Part shown: one piece after another, positions 57,760-64,000 of the stretch
How positions within the stretch are numbered: position 1 is the stretch's first letter
Layout of the letters: each line of letters starts with the position of its first letter
DNA from: Heliocidaris tuberculata
Taxonomy: Eukaryota > Echinodermata > Echinoidea > Camarodonta > Echinometridae
Assembly: GCA_025618425.1 (NCBI GenBank)
Contig: CM046848.1
Span: 27,769,156-27,833,155, forward strand
Direction: 5' to 3'
DNA: 64,000 nt
Program-made: the position numbers and the translations under genes
The notes under the pieces: generated by a model
What the model was told of the DNA's origin: nothing
Seen by the model: only the letters and a program-made list of their open reading frames with translations
Database searches by the model: none

Positions 57760-57945
57760 TGATGATGATGATGATATTAACAAAGCATCACATTGATCAG
57801 ACATGTAAATAGAAAAGAAATGTAAGAATCTTGAAAACTCCTGAAAGCATTGATATAATATATCTGCAAAGTGTTTACAGACATCACAAAGAGATGCATT
57901 ACGTCCCATATGAATCCATAATATTATTATTAATATCAATGACAC
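57760..57945 (+). mobile_element. SINE-like element, forward orientation
   Basis: Same layout as the complement of 48203-48425: ATATATCTGCAAAGTGTTTA, CAGACATCAC, then CCATATGAATCCATAATATT and ATT repeats. Confidence 0.6.
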
Positions 57946-58545
57946 GTTATATTTTCATAAAGTAAATTTACTGCAGCAAATTAAGTGAGCCTGAGAAACC
58001 AAATGATAGAGTATAGTGCCAGAGTGCTCCCCCCCCCCTCACAAAATGTGATCATTTTGTAAGCAAGTCAGGCATCCTGATATTTATTCAAGATATCAAG
58101 CACTGAAATTACTGTGGAGAGGTTCATTTAAAGTAAAAAAAAATATGAAGAGAATATTAGGTGTGTTTTTTTTTTCTTTTTAGCTTTAGGAAAATCCACT
58201 TATGACAAAAATATTTCTTTCAGCTCAATGTTGCTCGTAATCAACATATTCCTAAGCATATCTTCTGGTTTAGGGGATTTGGGAGTCTACGCTATCAATT
58301 TTGCACAAACTAAAAAGCTAATAATGAGCAGTGAAAGTAAAGTTTTTTCTTTTCAGGAGAATGGAATAAGATCTTCTATATGTGCGAGGTAAGATGGATT
58401 AGGTTTTTTTAATGAGAGCACAGGATAATGGCCATTAAAGAAATGTCCTCAGGCTGCTCATGGAACACTTCAACAAATTTGTTATTTTGTCCTCCTGGTG
58501 GAAATATAATCCCCCTTCTACAAACAGAATGAATATAGGTACTTC
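57946..58545. other. no gene seen; poly(C) at about 58029
   Basis: AT-rich, unique-looking. Confidence 0.4.
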
Positions 58546-58548
58546 ATG

Positions 58549-59530
58549 TGGATGGATTGTATTAAGGCACTGTTCAAATGGCTGAAAGGTATTCCCATTG
58601 CAACCAAGACTATAGTATCTCCATCTAATTACAGATTAAATAGGTACATGTTCTTCGCTAAGGATGGACTGTACTGTGGAATTGTTCGCACACTGTATAG
58701 GCAATAAATATTTTGCGCACATAATTTTTTGGGAATAGGATGAACCAGACTTTTAAGTTAGACATGATTAAATGCAGGATCAGGAAATTCTCAAATCTAC
58801 AAACAGCTAGGGGTGCAAGATATTACAATAATATCAAAATATCTCAACATTGAAATATGAATGAATACTATAGTACTGAACCAGATTGGATCAAATTATG
58901 CTTTAAAACAACAATAAAGATTAATTTGCAAAAGTACATCATCATTGCTGTTTGGAGATTAAGAATGTCCCAATCACAAATTCAACCACTAGTGAAATAG
59001 TCTACGTGGCACTGTTCACATGACTGAAAGGTTTTCCCATTACAACCGATCAATGTGATCCATCTAGAAAGAATAGTTGCTTCATATGGATGGGTTGTAT
59101 TAGGGCACTGTTCACATGGCTGAAAAGATGTTTGGTACTACAGAATTGGAAAACATGGCTATTAAAATGTACCTCAATCTCAATGCCATTCTATGAATAG
59201 ATTCAGCAAGATATTGATGGTTTTAACTATGGAACTCTTCATATTGCTGAATGGTATTTCCAATGCAATTGAATAATACTAATGCATGCAATTAATTTCT
59301 TTTCTCTAAATACATAGAGATTGAGTGCAAGGCAGGTACTGATGGTTCACACAATGAGGCTCTGTTCACATTATTAAAAATTATATTCCGAAAGCAATAT
59401 ATCATTCAATACATCATTATAAATAAGTGGGCCCATTCTCCTTTCTGAAAACAGGATTGAAAGGAGATAGAAAGATAGCCCTAAGGTTTTGTCACTATTT
59501 ACATAATTGAAAAGCATTCTAAAAACAAAT
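58549..59530. repeat. degenerate ~100-140 bp tandem repeat
   Basis: Units share GGATGGATTGTATTARGGCA, CTGTTCACATGGCTGAAAGG and TATTCCCATTGCAACC. At least five units are visible, the last ones strongly diverged. A fragment of the 3415 MITE family interrupts it. Confidence 0.65.
58925..59003 (+). mobile_element. decayed fragment of the TACTGTA-ended MITE
   Basis: CAAAAGTACATCATCATTGC and AATTCAACCACTAGTGAAAT with AGTCT match 3575-3650 with ~15-20 percent differences. All CGCGAA words have decayed, as expected from CpG loss. Confidence 0.75.
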
Positions 59531-59637
59531 GTGTCACTCTAATTCAACAGGACTAATATCCGGTGCTCCAAAATATGCTACATGTACGGTGACAAATACT
59601 TCAGGCTTTATTTTTCCAAATATATATAGGGCTATGG

Positions 59638-60028
59638 TTAAAAGATAAAGTTGAGTTCTGGTCATGAGATTGAATTATAAAAGAAACTGTCTCAAAGCAA
59701 TTGGGGCAGGTTGATTATATAGCACATAAGAATTGGTGTGTGCTGTAAGGTTTTGGAATCACCAAAATGATAAGAAATTGACTCAATCCTGCTGAGATCG
59801 AGTCACATGCACTACATACAGAAATGTGTATATGGGACTACACACAAAAGTTCGGCCTGAACATTTCAACTGTTCCTTAATTGTCATATTTTGAATGTGA
59901 GGGCATTTGAAGAGCAATTCTTTTCAGGGGATATATCTACTATGATAATCTTCCAAACTAACATAATAAGAATGAGAAAACTCACAGATTATTTTTTTAC
60001 CTTTCCCAGAACTCAACCTTCCCTTTTA
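59638..60028 (+). mobile_element. ~385 bp inverted-terminal-repeat family, copy C
   Basis: AAAGATAAAGTTGAGTTCTGG at the left and CCAGAACTCAACCTTCCC at the right form the inverted ends. The interior matches copies A and B closely. Probably the best-preserved copy. Confidence 0.92.
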
Positions 60029-60065
60029 GGTAGGTTTGGGGTTAGGGTTAGGTTAAAGGTTAGGT
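60028..60065. repeat. telomere-like GGTTAGG tract
   Basis: GGGGTTAGGGTTAGGTTAAA and GGTTAGG follow directly after copy C. Confidence 0.6.
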
Positions 60066-60169
60066 ATAGTGTTTGATCCAGGGTTGAAGTAAGGAATTTG
60101 GTTTGTGTAGGAAATTCACAGCAGAGCAATTGTGGCCGGAGTAATGTGTCATTCAAACTAATATTGGTT

Positions 60170-60595
60170 TTAACCCTTTCATGACAGGAATTATAGGCAA
60201 GCTAAATGGATCATATTTTGTTTTCCAAATTGGCTACAATAATAATATTTTTCTTTTAATGCTCCATGGTTCTAATAAAATGAAATGTCTTTGAAAACAA
60301 CATACATGATTATTAATTTTGTTGAAAATTTTTTAAATATGCGAATTTTTATTTTTAAAAAAACACGATGATTTTTAACCTCTCAGTGTGTTGCCAATTT
60401 AAGGATTTTAAAGCCTATTCTCCTTTTTAAAATTCCTGGCATCAAATGCAATATGGCCATGCAACAAAAATGGACACAGTGTGTGCAGAAATTTTTGCTC
60501 TTTCTACTCATGCTTTTGGTATATGTTTAAGGGCTCTGAATCAAAAGTTATTGGGCCAAAACGCAAAATATGGTCAAGTGTCTCGAAAGGGTTAA
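60170..60595 (+). mobile_element. ~425 bp MITE, piggyBac-like tips, copy 2
   Basis: TTAACCCTTTCATGACAGG at the left and CTCGAAAGGGTTAA at the right. TTAA is intact at both edges and the tips begin CCC, as in piggyBac elements. Matches 51973-52387 throughout. No transposase. Confidence 0.85.
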
Positions 60596-60647
60596 CAAAA
60601 CAAAAAGAAGTAATGGGAAACACATATCTGGAAGCGATGTGTGCTAT

Positions 60648-60690
60648 TTGTTAATACCATTCTGGCTCTCAAAAGACTATATAATATATT
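60648..60690. repeat. half of a hairpin family copy
   Basis: TTAATACCATTCTGGCTCTC, then AAAAGAC. Only the right arm remains recognisable. Confidence 0.5.
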
Positions 60691-61320
60691 AAAGTATGAA
60701 TTAAGTGTCCAGTGTAATGCATTATCATAAAAGTATTGGAATTGAAATAATAGTTAATATCTGTTTATTTTCACAGCCCTGAGGCTGTGCTGCAGAGGGA
60801 CTTACAGCATAAAAACATGGCCAAATATATTCATATCAATCGCAGATAAAAATAATATCAAAATAATGCAAAGTAAAACATGATATCATAGTCAAGAGAA
60901 AGAACAAAGAAAAGGGACAAAAAAAAAGAAGAAGAGACACAAAAACAGAAAAGAAGTAGATTATAATGCTACTCAGTACTGCTTACTACTTAAGCATTTA
61001 AAGTGAATACACAATCTGTCAACAACAAAACCAATTTTGAGCAACTGCCACAAAGAAGCAATAGGGTGGGAATTCAAATTCAAATCTATTTTTTAAAAAT
61101 TATTGTAATATGTATAATTCATAGATTTAATCGAAATTTTTATTTGATCGAAAAACTGTTCTGCTGTGTATTACATATGGAAATTGTATTGTTGTATATC
61201 CCCAGGTATGTACATGTAACATGGAATGTTCACGATACATGAACGACAATGGATTGGTATTCCTTTATCATCACAGAATGATCAAAGTCATCATCAAAGC
61301 TCTCTATATATTTCTGTGTC
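60691..61320. other. no gene seen
   Basis: AT-rich. CCCTGAGGCTGTGCTGCAGA at 60776 resembles part of a LINE 3' UTR in reverse, but with nothing around it to confirm this. Confidence 0.35.
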
Positions 61321-61855
61321 TCTGTTCTCTCTCTCTAGTCATCCATCCATCCATCCATTTCTTGCATTTCCTCTTTTTCTCTCTGTCCTTCTTTTACCCT
61401 TTCTCTCTATCATCTTTCTTCCTCCTTACTCTCCCTTCTTCTCTCTCTCCATCTTTCTTTCTCTCTCTCTCCCTTTCTTTCTCTCTCTCTCCCTCTCTTT
61501 CTCTCTCTCTCTTATTTCTTGTCCTCTCCCTCTGCTTTCTCCCTCTGCTTTCCCTTCTACATTCTCCCTCTCTTTCCTCTATCTCTCACTATCTCTCTTT
61601 GTGTCCCTCTCCTTCCTTTTCTCTCTCTCCCTCCCTCCTTCCAAATCTCTCCCTTTCCCCATATCTCTCTTCCTTTCTTCCTCCCTACCTCTCTCTCTCT
61701 CTCTCTTATCTGTTATCTATCATCCTTTCCCTCTACCCCCTCTACATTCTCCCTCACTTTCCTCTCTCTCACCATCTCTCTTTGTGTCCCTCTCCTTCCT
61801 CTTCTTTCCCTCTCTCCTTCCAAATCTCTCCCTTTCCCATTTCTCTTCCTTTCTT

Positions 61856-61886
<31 letters not shown>

Positions 61887-62220
61887 TATCTGTTATCTAT
61901 CATCCTTTCCCTCTGCCCCCCTCTACATTCTCCCTCACTTTCCTCTCTCTCACCATCTCTCTTTGTGTCCCTCTCCTTCCTTTTATTTCCCTCTCTCCTT
62001 CCAAATCTCTCTTTCCCCATATTGCTCTTTCTGCCTCTCTCTCTCTCTATCTCTCTCTTATCTCCCATCCTCTACCTCTGTTCTCCCTCTACATTCTCCC
62101 TCACTTTCCTCTTTGTGTCCTTCTCCTTCCTTTTTCTTTCCCTCTCTCCTTCCAAATCTCTCTTTCCCCCATATCTCTTCTATCCCCTTTTCTCGCTATC
62201 TTTTTCTCTCTCTTTCAGGA
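61320..62220. repeat. CT-rich tract with ~180 bp higher-order repeat
   Basis: The word TTTGTGTCC recurs at about 61598, 61781, 61962 and 62112, with CCTTCCAAATCTCTC, TATCTGTTATCTATCATCC and CTACATTCTCCCTCACTTTC at fixed offsets in between. The outer parts are plain (CT)n. The 240-350-codon frames through it are artefacts. Confidence 0.9.
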
Positions 62221-62940
62221 GACATTACAATCAAACATGAAATATAGATTAAAGAAAGCCACCCATACAGGCTGACATGAAAGATTATCAAAAAGAGCGA
62301 AATATTTCACCCACTTCAAATCAGGTCTCCTATTGTCTTCTGTCTGAAATTAGAAAAAGAATGCATACGTCCAGAAAATTGTGTCGCGGGAATAGATCCG
62401 CTGCTCAAGAATCTGTGGATATTAAATGCAAACAAATCCCCAAGATCAGATTGTGTTGCAGGCTGCCGACACGCATTCTCACTGAGGCACCGCAATCCTT
62501 CCATGGCCGAGGTCAGGATTTATGAGATTTGGGGAACTGTTAGCAAATTTCAAATTGTGGCAGTGTAATGAGTTACACGGTGAGACCAGATTTACGACCT
62601 TGTAGCAGAAAACGGAGAGAATTAAGCGCAGGATGTCCATCATTCCACAAGACATGTCCCCCAAATCATGACACCACCATTTTAATCTTTAGAACGTCAA
62701 AGGATAGCTTAAATTATAAAATTTCTAGTCATCATTTACTTTTTCATTCTTCATCTTTTATCTTTACATGTTCATGGGACTAATAATGTACAAAGCTTCA
62801 ACATCAATGTCCATCTCTCCCATTACCAAAAAATTAATTTAAAACTTTAAAAAAGAGTCAAATTCATAGTTTTCAGTCCTCATCATGCAAGTACTTTTTT
62901 TCTGTATCCCTCAAAAATGTTTTCATAGTCAGAGCAGGTT
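62221..62940. other. GC-balanced unique island, no recognised gene
   Basis: Frames 62277-62525 and 62568-62783 have mixed composition but no recognisable domain. No splice arrangement is convincing. Confidence 0.25.
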
Positions 62941-62959
62941 AAATGATATTGTTTACCTT

Positions 62960-63300
62960 TTATGAAAGTTATAGCTATATTTATAGTCATAGCTAAAGTT
63001 ATAGTCATAGTTATAGTAATAGTTACAGTTATGGTTACAGTCACAAGTGAATTTTAAGTCATAGCTATAGTTGATTTATATTTATATTTATAATTATATT
63101 TGTAGTTATAGTTTTGTTATAGCTATAGTTATAGTTGTATTATGATATAGTTGCAGTTGTAGCTTTAGTTGTAGTTGTAGTTGTAGTTGTAGTTGTAGTT
63201 GTAGTTGTAGTTGTAGTTGTAGTTGTAGTTGTAGTTGTAGTTGTAGTTGTAATTGCTGCTATACTTACAGTTACAGTTATAGTTTAGTTATATAGTAATA
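62960..63300. repeat. AGTTAT/AGTTGT hexamer array
   Basis: A degenerate TATAGT/CATAGT stretch to ~63150, then about 15 perfect GTTGTA units (63168-63255), then degenerate again. Confidence 0.95.
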
Positions 63301-63556
63301 AGTATTGTTATCATTTTCATGTAGGTGGGACTGGGCTTCCAGTCCTACAAATATTGTGTTCATGTCTGTCAAAGCCGACACTTAATTGAGGATAAAATGT
63401 CATCCCAACCTTACCAAAATTGCACAACAGTGATCTGTAAATCTCATGTTTATACATACATAAACAATTTTTTTTTTGTTCAAGTTAAAGTCCAATTTTT
63501 TCCCCTGTAGATTGCATGAAATGTATATTTTGATTAAAAGAACTTTACATCCTCTG
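63301..63556. other. no feature seen
   Basis: AT-rich, unique-looking. Confidence 0.4.
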
Positions 63557-63619
63557 GTAGCCAGAGAGGCATTAGCTCTTTGTGAAATGACATTAGTTAC
63601 CACCCTTCTAACACTCACC
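63557..63619. repeat. hairpin family copy 14, diverged
   Basis: GTAGCCAGAGAGGCATTAGC on the left, TTAGTTACCACCCTTCTAAC on the right. Confidence 0.5.
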
Positions 63620-64000
63620 AAGCAAGAAATCATACATTGTGAACAGAAGCAATTCAAAAATTCCCTAGCATGTTTTTTGTTTACTTTCAAACAAGCCAAA
63701 TTCAAAAGGGAAAGTATTATGGTTTGAGACAAATATCAATCAGCTCAAAAATTGTCATGTTTTTTTTCTAAGTGTAATATAACAATTCATTCAAATTACC
63801 AAAATATAATTTAGTTGTAAAAATATGAAATTAAAAAAAAATCATTCCCCTTTCTTTCAAAAAAATTAATAAAGCAAATTGTCTTGTACATCTAGGCATA
63901 AGCTTCATCAACAAAAAAATTACCTGAAACGTATCTAATGAAATGTGTGAACAACGATGTATGATTATGGCAGTCACCATTATGCATGACAATCAATGTG
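63620..64000. other. no feature seen
   Basis: AT-rich to the window end. Confidence 0.4.

Noticed and set aside
61221..62275. Three overlapping 240-350-codon frames
   Set aside because: All three frames of a CT-rich tract are open at once, giving Ser/Leu/Phe/Pro low-complexity sequence.

Overview
This 64 kb window looks like intergenic or deep intronic DNA from a marine invertebrate, most likely an echinoderm of the sea-urchin type. The reasons are a low overall GC content, no bacterial-style gene packing, a tRNA-derived SINE with recognisable A and B boxes, 3' ends of CR1/L2-like LINEs ending in ATT repeats, many short foldback (MITE-like) elements, very long trinucleotide and CT/GA microsatellites, and GTTTCATAAAA-type and GTTTCACAAAGAG-type terminal inverted repeats of a kind I associate with such genomes. 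The species assignment is an inference from style and was not verified.

I could not support any complete protein-coding gene. Nearly all long open frames are low-complexity translations of microsatellites: poly-Ser/Val/Leu from AGT arrays, Leu/Ser/Phe from CT tracts, and Pro-Thr-Ser from a minisatellite. The only recognisable protein-coding homology is in two 5'-truncated LINE ORF2 C-termini at 7895-8011 and 8457-8552. Three or four more GC-balanced islands have open frames next to splice-like signals (the best is 10271-10541) and are listed at low confidence.

Layout. 0-9 kb: window edge, SINE, short tandem repeats, a giant AGT array, MITEs, and a ~130 bp tandem repeat interrupted by two LINE fragments. 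9-19 kb: the first members of a dispersed ~85 bp hairpin family, a long degenerate GA-rich repeat field (11.3-13.1 kb), and the first copy of a ~385 bp inverted-terminal-repeat family. 19-23 kb: a second AGT array, a CpG-rich ~1.45 kb segment between inverted repeats, and two long palindromes. 24-28 kb: three hairpins in tandem, a ~580 bp palindrome, and a 95 bp inverted repeat pair about 2.9 kb apart. 28-36 kb: CT tracts, more MITEs, a 22 bp C-rich minisatellite with strong G-quadruplex potential on the minus strand, an X-box/CRE-like composite, and a purine-rich field. 36-40 kb: MITEs and a ~170 bp tandem array carrying a hairpin. 40.8-45.8 kb: a possible ~5 kb element with TTAA-flanked GGACGTTC ends and an internal ~225 bp array. 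46-57 kb: several MITEs, a GC-rich foldback transposon, degenerate minisatellites and local duplications. 58-64 kb: further degenerate arrays, repeat-family copies, a CT-rich ~180 bp higher-order repeat and a GTTGTA hexamer array.

The most interesting system is the dispersed hairpin family: about fourteen copies (plus a half copy) whose arms read GAGCCAGAAGGGCRTTAAC and its complement, and whose loop sequence is also partly conserved. One copy sits inside a tandem-repeat unit whose sister units appear to lack it, which suggests the hairpin moves or converts as a discrete unit.
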